Under the pieces are notes generated by a model that was not told the origin of the DNA, did not search any database, and saw nothing but the letters and a program-made list of their open reading frames with translations. The translations under genes were made by a program, and so were the position numbers. From positions 1 to 64,000 of the forward strand of contig JAGWZE010000005.1 of NCBI GenBank assembly GCA_018969015.1: a stretch of 64,000 bases of DNA, given 5' to 3'. The first letter of the stretch is position 1. Each line of letters starts with the position of its first letter. Of the stretch, positions 25,274 to 34,871 are shown piece after piece. This DNA comes from Alphaproteobacteria bacterium (GTDB lineage: Bacteria > Pseudomonadota > Alphaproteobacteria > Caulobacterales > Aquidulcibacteraceae).

Positions 25274-25297
25274 GGCGCGCAGGTGTAGACGACGCGC

Positions 25298-25870
25298 ATG
25301 GACGCCGCCAGATCGCCGCTCACGGAAGACGACCTCTATGCCCGCTTCGACGCGCTGGGCATCGCCTATGTGACGCACCGCCACCGCCCGATCTTCACGG
25401 TCGAGGAGGGCCGCGACCTAAAGGCCGCCCTCCCCGGCGGCCACTCGAAGAACCTGTTCCTGAAGGACAAGAAGGGCCGGCTCGCCCTCCTGTGCGCCAG
25501 GGGCGAGACCCGGATCGACCTCACCGCGTTTTCCAAGGCTGTGGGCGCCGCCGGCCGGTTCAGTTTCGGCTCGGCCGAACTCCTGGAGGCGACGCTCGGC
25601 GTGCGCCCCGGATCGGTGACGATTTTTGCGCTGATCAATGATCCGGCCGCCACCGTGACGCTTTATCTGGACGAGGCCCTCCTGGCCTGCGATCCCGTGA
25701 ACTTCCATCCGCTGCGCAACGACGCCACGACCGCCATCAGCCCCGAAGACCTCGCCCGCTTCGTGGCCTCCACGGGCCGGACGTGGCGGCGGGTCGCTTT
25801 CGATCCCGACGGCGCGCCGCGCCTTATTGATGACGACGCCGCCTCCGCCCACATTGGCGCCACACACTGA
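25298..25870 (+). CDS. YbaK/ProX-type aminoacyl-tRNA deacylase
   Basis: A 190-residue protein homologous to the editing domain associated with prolyl-tRNA synthetase. It has GHSKNLFLKDKKGRLALLCARGE with the conserved catalytic-site Lys, then GAAGRFSFGSAELLEATLGVRPGSVTIFALIND. Members of this branch (ProX/PrdX) hydrolyse mischarged Ala-tRNA(Pro). Its stop lies 13 bp before the cnoX-like gene, suggesting co-transcription. Confidence 0.9.
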   Translation: MDAARSPLTEDDLYARFDALGIAYVTHRHRPIFTVEEGRDLKAALPGGHSKNLFLKDKKGRLALLCARGETRIDLTAFSKAVGAAGRFSFGSAELLEATLGVRPGSVTIFALINDPAATVTLYLDEALLACDPVNFHPLRNDATTAISPEDLARFVASTGRTWRRVAFDPDGAPRLIDDDAASAHIGATH

Positions 25871-25883
25871 CGAGGTTTCCCGC

Positions 25884-26792
25884 ATGGCCGCCCCCGCTCC
25901 CGACGCCTGGATCAAGGACGCGACCGATCAGAGCTTCATGGCCGATGTCGTCGAGGCCTCGCGCGCGACGCCGGTGATCGTCGATTTCTGGGCCCCCTGG
26001 TGCGGCCCCTGCCGCCAGCTTTCGCCGCCGCTGGAAAAGGCCGTGAAGGCCGCCGGCGGCAAGGTGCGCCTCGTGAAGATCAACATCGACGAGAACCCGG
26101 CGATCGCCGGCCAGCTCGGCGTGCGTTCGATCCCGGCCGTCTATGCGTTCGACCGCGGCCGCCCCGTCGACGGGTTCGTCGGCCTGCTGCCGGAAAGCCA
26201 GCTCAAGATGTTCGTCGACCGGCTTGCCGGCGGCGGCGCGCCCGGTGACGCCGGCGGCGCCGAGGAAGCGATCGCCGAACTTCTCGCCCAGGCGGACGAA
26301 AGCCTCGCCCTGGGCGATCTCGGCGGCGCGGCGCAAGCCTACGCCACGATCCTCAGCGTCGATCCCGAGCACGTGAAGGCCATCGCCGGATTAGCGCGCG
26401 CCTATCTCGCGAGCGGCGACGCGGCGCGGGCGGAGGAAACGCTCTCGCTCGTTCCGGACGACAAGAAATCCGCGCCCGAGATCGTCAGTGTGCGGACGGC
26501 GCTCGATCTCGCCGCGCAGGCTGCCGAAGCCGGCGATGCCGCCCCGCTCCTCGCCGCCGTCGAAAAGAACCCGAACGATCACCAAGCCCGCTTTGATCTC
26601 GCAAACGCCTATGTTGCGCGCGGCGATCTGGCCAAGGCCGTCGATCAGCTGCTGATCCTGATCGAGAAGGATCGCGCGTGGAACGAAGAGGCCGCGCGCA
26701 AGCAGCTGCTCAAGGTGTTCGAGGCCGCGGGCCCAACCTCCGACATCGTCAAGGCCGGCCGGCGTCGCCTGTCGGCGATCCTGTTCTCGTAG
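25884..26792 (+). CDS. cnoX: thioredoxin-TPR co-chaperone (CnoX/YbbN type)
   Basis: A 302-residue protein. The N-terminal thioredoxin domain has FWAPWCGPC with redox Cys40 and Cys43. A Gly/Ala linker leads to a C-terminal tetratricopeptide-like region with helical repeats (AELLAQADESLALGDLGGAAQAYATIL; RFDLANAYVARGDLAKAVDQLLILIEKD). E. coli CnoX has lost the CxxC, while Caulobacter-type CnoX keeps CGPC, as here. It protects substrates from over-oxidation and hands them to chaperones. First of a run cnoX-LonN-Trm112-DUF971. Confidence 0.88.
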   Translation: MAAPAPDAWIKDATDQSFMADVVEASRATPVIVDFWAPWCGPCRQLSPPLEKAVKAAGGKVRLVKINIDENPAIAGQLGVRSIPAVYAFDRGRPVDGFVGLLPESQLKMFVDRLAGGGAPGDAGGAEEAIAELLAQADESLALGDLGGAAQAYATILSVDPEHVKAIAGLARAYLASGDAARAEETLSLVPDDKKSAPEIVSVRTALDLAAQAAEAGDAAPLLAAVEKNPNDHQARFDLANAYVARGDLAKAVDQLLILIEKDRAWNEEAARKQLLKVFEAAGPTSDIVKAGRRRLSAILFS

Positions 26793-26801
26793 GGGCGGCG
26801 C

Positions 26802-27455
26802 TTGGGCGCGTTCGGCTATCGCAAGGTGCAGGACCTTCCGCGGTCCTTCCCCGTGTTCCCGCTGACAGGCGCGATCCTGTTTCCGCGCGGCGGTCTGCCG
26901 CTCAACATCTTCGAGCCGCGCTATCTCAACATGATCGACGATGCGATCGCCAGCGAGCGCATCATCGGCATGATCCAGCCCTCGCCGCGCACGGTCGATC
27001 AGCAGAAGCCGCCGCTCTCGGCCGTTGGCTGCGCGGGCCGGATCACGAGCTTTGCCGAGACCGACGACGGTCGCTACCTCATCACGCTCACCGGCATGGC
27101 GCGCTTCCGCGTCGTGCGCGAGCTGGACATCGCGCTCCCCTACCGCAAGGTCGAAGCGGAGTTCGGCGAGTTCGCGGACGATCTGCAGGCGCCGGGCGCA
27201 GCCTATGCAATCGACCGCACGCGCCTGACGAAGGCGCTGCGCCGCTATGTCGAAGTCAACGGCTATCAGGTCGACTGGTCCGCGGTGGACGACGCCGCGC
27301 CGGAAGTCCTCGTCAACGCCGTCGCCACGCTGTGCCCGTTCGAGCCGGCCGAAAAGCAGGCGCTGCTAGAAACCGTTCGTCTCGACGAGCGCTGCGCCGC
27401 CCTCGTCACGCTGCTCGAGCTGAACACCGGCTCCGGCGACCGCCCCGTGCAATAG
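26802..27455 (+). CDS. LON peptidase substrate-binding domain protein
   Basis: A 217-residue protein consisting only of the LON N-terminal domain: [31 protein letters not shown] at the start and [29 protein letters not shown] in the middle. There is no ATPase or protease domain. Such proteins probably bind substrate proteins or assist quality control. The start is TTG at 26802, 9 bp after the cnoX stop; no in-frame ATG fits the conserved N-terminus. Its neighbours suggest a protein-quality operon. Confidence 0.85.
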   Translation: MGAFGYRKVQDLPRSFPVFPLTGAILFPRGGLPLNIFEPRYLNMIDDAIASERIIGMIQPSPRTVDQQKPPLSAVGCAGRITSFAETDDGRYLITLTGMARFRVVRELDIALPYRKVEAEFGEFADDLQAPGAAYAIDRTRLTKALRRYVEVNGYQVDWSAVDDAAPEVLVNAVATLCPFEPAEKQALLETVRLDERCAALVTLLELNTGSGDRPVQ

Positions 27456-27465
27456 AGGCCTGCCG

Positions 27466-27666
27466 ATGTCCAACGCCGAGTCCGCCGACCTCGACCCGCG
27501 CTTGCTGGAGATCCTCGTGTGCCCGCACTCGCGCGGCCCCCTGCGCTACGACCGCGAGAAACAGGAGCTCGTCAGCGAACAGGCCGGCCTCGCCTATCCG
27601 ATCCGCGACGGTGTGCCGGTGCTCCTGATCGACGAAGCGCGCGCGCTCGGCCCGGACGATCAATGA
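27466..27666 (+). CDS. Trm112 family (YcaR-like) protein
   Basis: A 66-residue protein: [51 protein letters not shown]. This is the YcaR/Trm112 fold. Only one Cys remains (VCPHSRG), where zinc-binding relatives have more, so metal binding is doubtful. Its stop overlaps the DUF971 start (ATGA). Confidence 0.9.
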   Translation: MSNAESADLDPRLLEILVCPHSRGPLRYDREKQELVSEQAGLAYPIRDGVPVLLIDEARALGPDDQ

Positions 27667-28010
27667 ACGAGTCACGGACGCAGGCCGTCGATCTCGACTT
27701 CCGCCGCGGCGCGCGCGTGCTGCACATCACGTTCGCCGACGGCGCCGTCTTCGACATCCCGTTCGAGCTGCTGCGTGTGGAAAGCCCCTCCGCCGAAGTG
27801 CGGGGCCACGGCGGCGTTCCCCTGCTCGTCCGCGGCAAGGAGAATGTCGGCGTGCGCGACGCCAAGCCCGTCGGCCGCTACGCCGTGCGCATCGAGTTCG
27901 ACGACGGACACTCCACGGGCATCTACCCCTGGGCCCTCCTCCGCCGCTTCGGCGAGGAGCGCGACGCCCTCATGGCCGCCTACCGCGCACGCGTGGCGGC
28001 GGCGGGGTAG
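27663..28010 (+). CDS. DUF971 domain-containing protein
   Basis: A 115-residue protein with the DUF971 (gamma-butyrobetaine hydroxylase-like N-terminal) pattern: [42 protein letters not shown], then [28 protein letters not shown]. The domain is linked to iron-sulfur protein maturation in related contexts. It is the last gene of the cnoX operon; a foldback repeat follows. Confidence 0.9.
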   Translation: MNESRTQAVDLDFRRGARVLHITFADGAVFDIPFELLRVESPSAEVRGHGGVPLLVRGKENVGVRDAKPVGRYAVRIEFDDGHSTGIYPWALLRRFGEERDALMAAYRARVAAAG

Positions 28011-28022
28011 GAAGATGCCTCC

Positions 28023-28114
28023 GTCATCCTCGGCGCGCCGAAGGCGTGCCGGGGATCCAGGGATGCAGCCCTTATGCTGGATCCCCGCCCGCGCTACGCG
28101 CGGCCGAGGATGAC
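28023..28114. repeat. intergenic palindromic repeat, copy 1 (GTCATCCTCG family)
   Basis: Bounded by GTCATCCTCG and its complement CGAGGATGAC, with internal GGGGATCCAG and CTGGATCCCC arms, so it folds into a nested hairpin. Variable 15-20 bp segments sit between the arms. It lies between the convergent DUF971 and UbiH-type genes. Other copies start at 41629, 48787 (half), 51304, 56681 and 58405. Confidence 0.85.
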
Positions 28115-28139
28115 GCAAGGACAGGGCGCCCCCATCCCG

Positions 28140-29411
28140 CTACGCCGCCAGCGCCTCCCCGCGCAGCAGCTTCGGCAGCGCGCCCGCGGCGCCGCCGGCG
28201 TAGGTCATGAAGAAGCGCCGCGCGGGGCCGATGCGGTTGACGAGCGCGAGACCGACCCCGCGCGCGAGCCGCAGCGGCGCGATGTCGTTCGAGAACAGGC
28301 GATCGAAGAAGTCCGTCGCGAGGCCCATAGCGACATTGTCGAGGCGGCGCCAGCGCTGGTAGCGCTCCAACACGTGCGGATCGCCGAGATCGAGGCCGAG
28401 CGCGGCGGCGTCCGCCAGCACTTCCGCAAGGGCCGCCACGTCCTTCAGGCCCATGTTCAGCCCCTGCCCCGCGATCGGGTGAACGCCGTGCGCCGAGTCG
28501 CCCGCCAGCGCGACGCGCGGCGCGATCATGCGTTCGGCCAGCTGCAGCGACAGCGGATACCCGAAGCGCGGCCCTTCGAGACGCACGTCGCCGAGGAAGT
28601 CGCCGAAGCGACGCTTCAGTTCGGCGAGGAAGGCGGCCTCCGGCATCGCCAGCAGCGCGCGCGAGACGGCGTGCTTCTCCATCCACACCACGTTCGCGCG
28701 ATTGCCGACGAGCGGCAGGATCGCGAACGGGCCTTCCGGCAGGAAGAACTCGTGTGCGACGCCGCCATGCGGTTTCTCGTGCGCGACGGTGCAGACGATT
28801 GCCGTAACGGGATACGGCCAGCCGACGGTGCGGATCCCGGCCTGGCGCCGTACGAGCGAGCCGCGGCCATCGCAGCCGATCAGCAGCGGCGCGCGCAGCG
28901 TGCGGCCGTCCGTGAGCGTCACGGTGGCGCCCGTGGCGTCGACTTCGGTTTTGGCCACACCCATCGGCGCGATGACGCGGACGCGCGAGCGCTCGCGGAT
29001 CGCCTTGTCGAGCGCGAGGCGGATGTAGCGGTTCTCGAGCATGTAGCCGAGCGGCTCGCCCTCGGGTCCGGGCGAGATCTCTTCGCGGTCGAAGTGCAGA
29101 TGAAGCAGCGACGGCCCGCCGCGGCGCACGCCGCCCATCGGGCGGCCGTCGGTGACCATAATCTCTTCGATCGGCTGCGCGACCGGCTCGAGATCGGCGC
29201 CGAGGCCGAGCGCCTTCCACATGCGGAACGACGCGAACGCGATCGCGAAGGCGCGGCCGTCGAAATGGGGCGCGAGCGTCGTCGAAGGGGCCTGGGCGTC
29301 GGCCACCACCACGTCGAGGCCGGCCTGGTCGAGCGCCAGGGCGAGCGTGAGGCCGGCCATGCCGCCGCCGGCGATGAAAACGTCGCAGTCGGGAGGGGTC
29401 GTCGCGGTCAT
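28140..29411 (-). CDS. UbiH/UbiF/Coq6-family FAD-dependent hydroxylase
   Basis: A 423-residue aromatic hydroxylase of ubiquinone synthesis. The FAD-binding dinucleotide motif is VFIAGGGMAGLTLALAL near the N-terminus, and LLIGCDGRGSLVRR is the second FAD/NADPH-type motif. ALAGDSAHGVHPIAGQGLNMGLKD is the ubiH/COQ6 signature. Which ring position it modifies cannot be told from sequence. Localisation is cytosolic or peripheral to the inner membrane. It is divergent from amtB. Confidence 0.92.
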   Translation of the reverse strand: MTATTPPDCDVFIAGGGMAGLTLALALDQAGLDVVVADAQAPSTTLAPHFDGRAFAIAFASFRMWKALGLGADLEPVAQPIEEIMVTDGRPMGGVRRGGPSLLHLHFDREEISPGPEGEPLGYMLENRYIRLALDKAIRERSRVRVIAPMGVAKTEVDATGATVTLTDGRTLRAPLLIGCDGRGSLVRRQAGIRTVGWPYPVTAIVCTVAHEKPHGGVAHEFFLPEGPFAILPLVGNRANVVWMEKHAVSRALLAMPEAAFLAELKRRFGDFLGDVRLEGPRFGYPLSLQLAERMIAPRVALAGDSAHGVHPIAGQGLNMGLKDVAALAEVLADAAALGLDLGDPHVLERYQRWRRLDNVAMGLATDFFDRLFSNDIAPLRLARGVGLALVNRIGPARRFFMTYAGGAAGALPKLLRGEALAA

Positions 29412-29649
29412 GCCGCCGACATAGGCCGGACTTGGGCCGCCGTCGATGCGGCGTTTGCGGGCGCCCGCATGCTCAGCGCCGAGGCGCCCTGTCGCCGCCT
29501 TTTTGGGCGCCTGCGAAAAGCGAGGTGCAGCGCGAGACGCACAGCTTGCGGTGGCGCGCCCCCGGTCAATTCATTGGCCCCGTGTGCAGCAGCCGGCGCG
29601 GCCGGGTGAACCGCGCGGACGGCCAACGGCCGTCGAACGGGGGAGTACG
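29412..29649. other. divergent promoter region of the ubiH-type gene and amtB
   Basis: A 238 bp gap with two inverted repeats. AGGCGCCC (29482-29489) pairs with GGGCGCCT (29505-29512). GACGGCC-AAC-GGCCGTC (29618-29634) lies 15 bp before the amtB ATG and could affect its translation. I did not find a convincing sigma54 -24/-12 promoter, which nitrogen-regulated amtB genes usually have. Confidence 0.4.
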
Positions 29650-31251
29650 ATGACAACACCACGCGTTTCGTCTCAACGGCCGACTTTCTGGGCCGCCATC
29701 CGCGGGGCGCTCGCCGCCGCGGCCTTGGGGGTGGCGCTGTTCGCCGCCGCGCCGCCGGAAGCGTTCGCGCAAGCCGCGGCCGCGCCCGTCGCCGAAGCCG
29801 CTGCGGCTCCGGCCGAAGCCGCCGCGGCAGCAGCGCCGGCAGAAGCCGCCGCGCCCGCGGAAGAGGCCAAGAAGGAAGCCACGCTCCCGGAGAAGGTCGT
29901 CGACAAGGGCGACGTCACCTGGATGATGGTCTCCACCCTTCTCGTCCTGCTCATGATCGTGCCCGGCCTCGCCCTGTTCTACGGCGGCCTGGTGCGCACC
30001 AAGAACATGCTCTCGATGCTGATGGGCGTTACGACCGTCACCGTCATCGGCATGATCTGCTACGTGCTGTGGGGCTACAGCCTGTCGTTCACGACCGGCT
30101 CGTGGCCGATCGGCGGTGATCTCTTCCTGGGCGGGTTCGACCGCATCGGGCTGAAAGGCCTCGACGCGACCAGCCTCGTCGCAACCTTCTCGACCGGCAT
30201 TTATCTGCCTGAGCTCGTGTTCGTCGTCTTCCAGATGACCTTCGCCTGCATCACCGCCGCGCTCGTGCTGGGCGGCGTGGCCGAACGCATGAAGTTCCTC
30301 GGCGTCTGCATCTTCGCGGTGCTGTGGCCGCTGCTGAGCTACTATCCGATGGCGCACATGGTCTGGTGGTGGCCGGGGCCGGACAGCCTCGCGGCGGCTT
30401 CCTATCAAGGTGACGCCACCACGAACGGCCTGATCTGGGGCTTTGGCGCCCTCGACTTCGCCGGCGGCACGGTCGTCCACATCAACGCCGGTGTCGCGGC
30501 GCTCGTTGGCGCGATCATTCTCGGCGCGCGCTCTGGCTACCGCAACGAGCCGATGGCCCCCCACTCGCTGACGCTGACCTATGTCGGCGCCGGCCTGCTG
30601 TGGGTCGGCTGGTTCGGCTTCAACGCCGGCTCCAATCTCGAGTCGAACTACTACTCGGTGCTCGCCATGATGAACACGCTGATCGCCACGGCGGCGGCGG
30701 GCTTCTCGTGGATCCTCGTCGAGTGGGTGACGCGCAAACACCCGAGCATGCTCGGCATGGCCTCGGGCATCGTCGCCGGCCTCGTGGCGGTGACGCCCGC
30801 GGCGGGCTTCGCCGGCCCGATCGGCGCGCTCATCCTCGGCCTCGTGGTCAGCCCGATCTGCATCATCTTCTGCTCGATCGTGAAGAACGCGCTGAAGTAC
30901 GACGACAGCCTGGACGCCTTCGGCATCCACGCGGTCGGCGGCATCGTCGGCGCCATCGGCACCGGGATCGTCGTGTCGCCGGCGCTCGGCGGCGCGGGCA
31001 TCGTGGACTACACGACCTGCTTCGACAGCGCGGGCGTCATCAAGGCGTCGTGCGACGCGCTCGCCTACGACATGGGCACGCAGGTGATGGCGCAGGCCAA
31101 AGCCGTTGGCGTCGCCATCGTGTGGTCTGCGGTCGCCAGCGCGATCGTGTTCGGCCTGATCAAGGTCATCGGCCAGCTGCGCGTCAGCAAAGAGGTCGAA
31201 GACGAAGGCCTCGACATCACCGAACACGGCGAGCGGGCCTATCACCCGTAA
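29650..31251 (+). CDS. amtB: ammonium transporter AmtB
   Basis: An inner-membrane channel for NH3/NH4+. The precursor is 533 aa. A signal sequence (about residues 1-41) precedes an unusually Ala/Glu/Pro-rich periplasmic segment (42-80), then eleven hydrophobic segments. The pore twin histidines are His277 (VVHINAG) and His427 (FGIHAVGG); LDFAGG with Asp269 is the Amt signature. Start ATG 29650 follows GGGGGAG. A glnK gene normally sits next to amtB, but none is seen here. Strong hairpins follow the stop. Confidence 0.95.
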   Translation: MTTPRVSSQRPTFWAAIRGALAAAALGVALFAAAPPEAFAQAAAAPVAEAAAAPAEAAAAAAPAEAAAPAEEAKKEATLPEKVVDKGDVTWMMVSTLLVLLMIVPGLALFYGGLVRTKNMLSMLMGVTTVTVIGMICYVLWGYSLSFTTGSWPIGGDLFLGGFDRIGLKGLDATSLVATFSTGIYLPELVFVVFQMTFACITAALVLGGVAERMKFLGVCIFAVLWPLLSYYPMAHMVWWWPGPDSLAAASYQGDATTNGLIWGFGALDFAGGTVVHINAGVAALVGAIILGARSGYRNEPMAPHSLTLTYVGAGLLWVGWFGFNAGSNLESNYYSVLAMMNTLIATAAAGFSWILVEWVTRKHPSMLGMASGIVAGLVAVTPAAGFAGPIGALILGLVVSPICIIFCSIVKNALKYDDSLDAFGIHAVGGIVGAIGTGIVVSPALGGAGIVDYTTCFDSAGVIKASCDALAYDMGTQVMAQAKAVGVAIVWSAVASAIVFGLIKVIGQLRVSKEVEDEGLDITEHGERAYHP

Positions 31252-31261
31252 GCCAGAGTTT

Positions 31262-31287
31262 GCGGGCCGCGCCGAAGCGCGGCCCGC
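31262..31287 (+). terminator. hairpin downstream of amtB
   Basis: GCGGGCCGCGC and GCGCGGCCCGC form a perfect 11 bp stem around the loop CGAA, 10 bp after the amtB stop. There is no T-run; it may stabilise the transcript end or act with the next hairpin. Confidence 0.6.
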
Positions 31288-31321
31288 TCCCGAGCCCACA
31301 CCGTGGGGTCCTCCTCCCCTC

Positions 31322-31353
31322 AGGCCGCGGCACACGCCGCGGCCTTTTTCTTT
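31322..31353 (+). terminator. rho-independent terminator
   Basis: AGGCCGCGG-CACACG-CCGCGGCCT followed by a T-rich run (TTTTTCTTT). A classical intrinsic terminator separating amtB from the DUF4188 gene. Confidence 0.8.
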
Positions 31354-31411
31354 GACGCGGCAATCCGCTACGCTCCCATGCGGGCACAGGGCGGTCGCGA
31401 GTGGACGACAC

Positions 31412-31915
31412 ATGACGGCGATCATTCCCGAGCGCATGACCGTCAAGCTGGAGGGCGACTTCGTCGTTTTCCTCATCGGCATGCGCGTGAATCGGTGGTG
31501 GAAGGTCTGGAAGTGGGCGCCCGTGGCGGCGGCGATGCCCCGCATGCTGACCGAACTCGGCCGCCACCCCGAACTCGGGCTGCTTCATGCGCGAACGTTC
31601 TTCGGATTCCCGAACATCTTCGTTCTTCAGTATTGGCGCAGCTTCGAAGCGCTGCACGCCTATGCGACCGCCAAGGACCGCGCGCATCTGCCGGCATGGC
31701 GAGAATTCAACCGCGCCGTCGCAACGAACGGCGACGTCGGCATCTGGCACGAGACCTTCCTCGTGAAGGACGGCCAGCACGAATCCGTCTACGCGAACAT
31801 GCCGCGCTGGGGCCTCGCGATGGCCGGTGAGCCTGTTCCTGCGGCGGGCCAGAGGCGGTCCGCGAAAGGCAGACTCGGACGCTCCGAAGGGCAAGACCAC
31901 CCGCCCGAAGCGTGA
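31412..31915 (+). CDS. DUF4188 family (monooxygenase-like) protein
   Basis: A 167-residue protein with the family pattern [59 protein letters not shown] and [28 protein letters not shown]. The fold is a dimeric alpha-beta barrel related to heme-degrading and antibiotic monooxygenases; the real activity is unknown. ATG at 31412; an upstream in-frame start at 31352 would overlap the terminator of amtB. Confidence 0.85.
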   Translation: MTAIIPERMTVKLEGDFVVFLIGMRVNRWWKVWKWAPVAAAMPRMLTELGRHPELGLLHARTFFGFPNIFVLQYWRSFEALHAYATAKDRAHLPAWREFNRAVATNGDVGIWHETFLVKDGQHESVYANMPRWGLAMAGEPVPAAGQRRSAKGRLGRSEGQDHPPEA

Positions 31916-32102
31916 TCGCGCCCGCGAGGGCGACACCCTGCTCCGCGGCCCGGCGCACGCGCGACAACAGCCGCCGCGGCCAAGAATACAAAGGGTCGTT
32001 CCGCGGCCGGAATGTTTTTTCCACAGACCCGGCCGCGGTGTTCACACTCCCTTTACCGCTGCGGCCAAGATTCGCCCTCAGCTCCAGCAGCCGAGCGGAT
32101 TG

Positions 32103-34571
32103 ATGCCCCAAGACACGACGACGTTCGAAGCGGCCCACGAGGCCCTGGCCCCGGCGTCGAACAAACTGACGCTGCGACGCGTCGGCGCGACGATCGCGGC
32201 GGCCGCCGGCGGGGCCTATGGGCTCGGCGCGGTCGTTTCCTATTCGCCGCTCGACCCGAGCCTCAACGTCGCCACCGACGCGGACCCGACGAACCTGTTC
32301 GGCGCGCCCGGCGCCGTGTTCGCCGATCTCGCGATCCAATCCGTGGGCGCCGCCGCGCCGGCCGCCCTCACCGCCCTGCTCGCCGCCGGCGCGATCCGCA
32401 TCGCCCGCAAGCGCGCCGCCTCGCCGATCAGCCCGGCGCGCCTGATGTCGGGCGCCGCGGGCGTCGCGCTGCTGGCGGGGCTTGTCTCCTACGTGCCGAC
32501 GCCGGGCGCCTGGCTTCTCGGCTCCGGGTTCGGCGGCGTCATCGGCGACGTCGTCGCCGGCGCGACCTCCGGTCTCTACACCGTCGCCGGCCTGCCGCTG
32601 CCGGACGTCTGGAGCGGCCTCTCGCTCGCCGCCCTGTCTGCGCTGTCTTTCGGCTTCGCGTTCCGCGTGAAGAAGGAAGAGGCGATGGCGGCCGCCAACG
32701 CCGCGGGCCGCGCCGCGATCCGCGCGGGCGCCTCCGCGCAGACGATGCTGGCCAATCTCGCCGAGCGGTCGCGCCAGCGCGCGGCGCTCGTGCCGCCCGA
32801 GACCGATGCCGACGCCGACGACGCCTACGCCCTCACCGACGGATCAGCCGCGCCGCACTATGCGCCGACGCCCGTCGCGCCGGCGCCGCGCGTCACGGCC
32901 CCGCGCCTCACGCCGATGCCGGCCGACATGGAGCCGATGCGCCCGGCCGCGCCCGCCGCCGCGCCGCAGCCCGCGCCGATGGCCGCACAGCCCGCCGCCC
33001 GCAAGCCCCGCGCCGCAGCCGGCGCCGGCGCGCAGCAGGGCGAGCTCTCGTTCATGCGGCAGCGCCAGTTCCGCCTGCCGCCGCTCGATCTGCTCTCCCC
33101 GCCCCGCCCGCGCGCCGCGCAGGCCGACGGGGCCGCGCTCAAAGCCGCCTCGCAGCGCCTCGCCGCGACGCTGGTGGACTTCGGCGTGCAGGGCGAAATC
33201 GTCGCCGCGCGTCCGGGCCCGGTCGTCACGCTGTTCGAACTCGAGCCCGCGCCGGGCGTGAAGAGCGCGCGCGTCGTGAGCCTCGCCGACGACATCGCGC
33301 GCTCGATGAGCGCCAACGCCGCGCGCGTCGCCGTCATCCCGGGCCGCAACGCGATCGGCATCGAACTCCCGAACCCGAAGCGCGAAACGGTGTTCCTGCG
33401 CTCGCTGATGGCCTCGAACGCCTTCGTGGGCAGCCAGGGCGGCCTGCCGCTGGCGCTCGGAGAGACGATCGAAGGCGAGCCCTTCGCCGCCGACCTGGCG
33501 AAGATGCCCCACCTGCTCATCGCCGGCACCACCGGCTCGGGCAAATCCGTCGGCATCAACGCGATGATCCTGTCGCTGCTCTATCGTCTGACGCCGGAGC
33601 AGTGCCGCTTCATCATGATCGATCCGAAGATGCTGGAATTGTCCGTGTACGAGGGCATTCCACACCTGCTGGCGCCGGTCGTGACCGATCCGAAAAAGGC
33701 CGTCGTCGCGCTGAAATGGACCGTGCGCGAGATGGAAGAGCGCTATCGCCGCATGGCGAAGCTCGGCGTGCGCAACATCCAGGGCTACAACGACCGCATC
33801 GCCGAGGCCGCAGCCTCCGGCGAGCCTATCGAGCGCTCCGTGCACACCGGCTTCGACGCCGATGGCGAGCCGATCATCGAGACCGAAGCGCTCGCGCTCG
33901 AACCGATGCCGTACATCGTCGTCGTCATCGACGAGATGGCCGATCTCATGCTCACGGCGGGCAAGGAAATCGAAGCCGCCGTGCAGCGCCTCGCACAGAT
34001 GGCGCGCGCCGCGGGCATCCACGTGATCATGGCGACGCAGCGCCCCTCGGTCGACGTCATCACCGGCACGATCAAGGCCAACTTCCCGACGCGCATCAGC
34101 TACTCGGTCACCTCCAAGATCGACAGCCGCACGATCCTCGGCGAGCAAGGCGCCGAGCAGCTGCTGGGCATGGGCGATCTCCTGTTCATGGCCGGCGGCG
34201 GCAAGATCCGCCGTCTGCACGGGCCGTTCGTTTCGGACACCGAAGTCGAGCGCGTCGTCGCCACGCTCAAGGCCCAGGGCCAGCCGAGCTACCGCGCCGA
34301 CATCCTCGAAGATCCGGACGCGCCGCGCGAAGAGGACGACGAAGCGCTCTACGAATCGATGCCCGAGGCCAGCGGCGACGACCTGTTCGATCGCGCCGTG
34401 CAGATCGTCCTGCGCGACCGCAAGGCCTCGACGTCCTATCTCCAGCGTCGTCTGCAGGTCGGCTACAACCGCGCCGCCAGCCTCATCGAGCGCATGGAGA
34501 AGGAAGGCATCATCTCCAACGCGAACCACGCCGGAAAGCGGGAGATCCTCTCGCCGCCCGTGGCGGACTAG
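32103..34571 (+). CDS. ftsK: DNA translocase FtsK
   Basis: Septal DNA pump coordinating chromosome segregation with division. The protein is 822 aa. An N-terminal membrane region (about 25-190) has four to five hydrophobic segments, followed by a Pro/Ala-rich linker (about 240-320). The ATPase has Walker A GTTGSGKS (475-482) and Walker [12 protein letters not shown]. The C-terminal gamma winged-helix domain ([33 protein letters not shown]) recognises KOPS. The start at 32103 gives the usual short cytosolic N-terminus. A hairpin follows at 34583. Confidence 0.96.
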   Translation: MPQDTTTFEAAHEALAPASNKLTLRRVGATIAAAAGGAYGLGAVVSYSPLDPSLNVATDADPTNLFGAPGAVFADLAIQSVGAAAPAALTALLAAGAIRIARKRAASPISPARLMSGAAGVALLAGLVSYVPTPGAWLLGSGFGGVIGDVVAGATSGLYTVAGLPLPDVWSGLSLAALSALSFGFAFRVKKEEAMAAANAAGRAAIRAGASAQTMLANLAERSRQRAALVPPETDADADDAYALTDGSAAPHYAPTPVAPAPRVTAPRLTPMPADMEPMRPAAPAAAPQPAPMAAQPAARKPRAAAGAGAQQGELSFMRQRQFRLPPLDLLSPPRPRAAQADGAALKAASQRLAATLVDFGVQGEIVAARPGPVVTLFELEPAPGVKSARVVSLADDIARSMSANAARVAVIPGRNAIGIELPNPKRETVFLRSLMASNAFVGSQGGLPLALGETIEGEPFAADLAKMPHLLIAGTTGSGKSVGINAMILSLLYRLTPEQCRFIMIDPKMLELSVYEGIPHLLAPVVTDPKKAVVALKWTVREMEERYRRMAKLGVRNIQGYNDRIAEAAASGEPIERSVHTGFDADGEPIIETEALALEPMPYIVVVIDEMADLMLTAGKEIEAAVQRLAQMARAAGIHVIMATQRPSVDVITGTIKANFPTRISYSVTSKIDSRTILGEQGAEQLLGMGDLLFMAGGGKIRRLHGPFVSDTEVERVVATLKAQGQPSYRADILEDPDAPREEDDEALYESMPEASGDDLFDRAVQIVLRDRKASTSYLQRRLQVGYNRAASLIERMEKEGIISNANHAGKREILSPPVAD

Positions 34572-34582
34572 GCGCGGCGCCT

Positions 34583-34602
34583 GGTGTGACCACCGTCACA
34601 CC
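34583..34602. terminator. hairpin after ftsK
   Basis: GGTGTGAC-CACC-GTCACACC is a perfect 8 bp stem with a 4-base loop, 11 bp after the ftsK stop. There is no T-run. It is either a terminator-like structure or, given its symmetry, a regulator site for the downstream small gene. Confidence 0.5.
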
Positions 34603-34675
34603 GGGCCCGGCCACCGCCCGATAAGGTCTTTCCATCGACACCGGGGGCCCGCCCCCACCGACCGGAGAGACCGCC

Positions 34676-34768
34676 ATGATCCGCTTCGCTTCCCTCGCTG
34701 TCGCGACCGTTCTGGTTTCCGCGTTTGCGCTCCCGCTGCTCTCGAAGGCCGCCCTGCTGGTCGCCTGA
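34676..34768 (+). CDS. 30-residue putative small membrane peptide
   Basis: An ATG preceded by CGGAGAGA at good spacing opens a 31-codon frame whose product is nearly all hydrophobic (MIRFASLAVATVLVSAFALP, then LLSKAALLVA). It would form a single membrane helix, or a cleaved signal-like peptide. Nothing else is encoded between ftsK and lolA. No family recognised. Confidence 0.45.
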   Translation: MIRFASLAVATVLVSAFALPLLSKAALLVA

Positions 34769-34871
34769 ACCCGCCCGCGCCGCCCGGCATGACGCCGAGA
34801 TGAACGACGACGCCGCGCGGACGCCCAACCCGCCTCTTTCTTTCGCCGCACGCGGCGGGCATGTGAGCGTC

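Noticed and set aside
29412-29649. Sigma54 promoter for amtB (GCACAGCTTGC near 29540)
   Set aside because: The invariant GG of the -24 element is not at the required 10 bp distance from the GC of -12.
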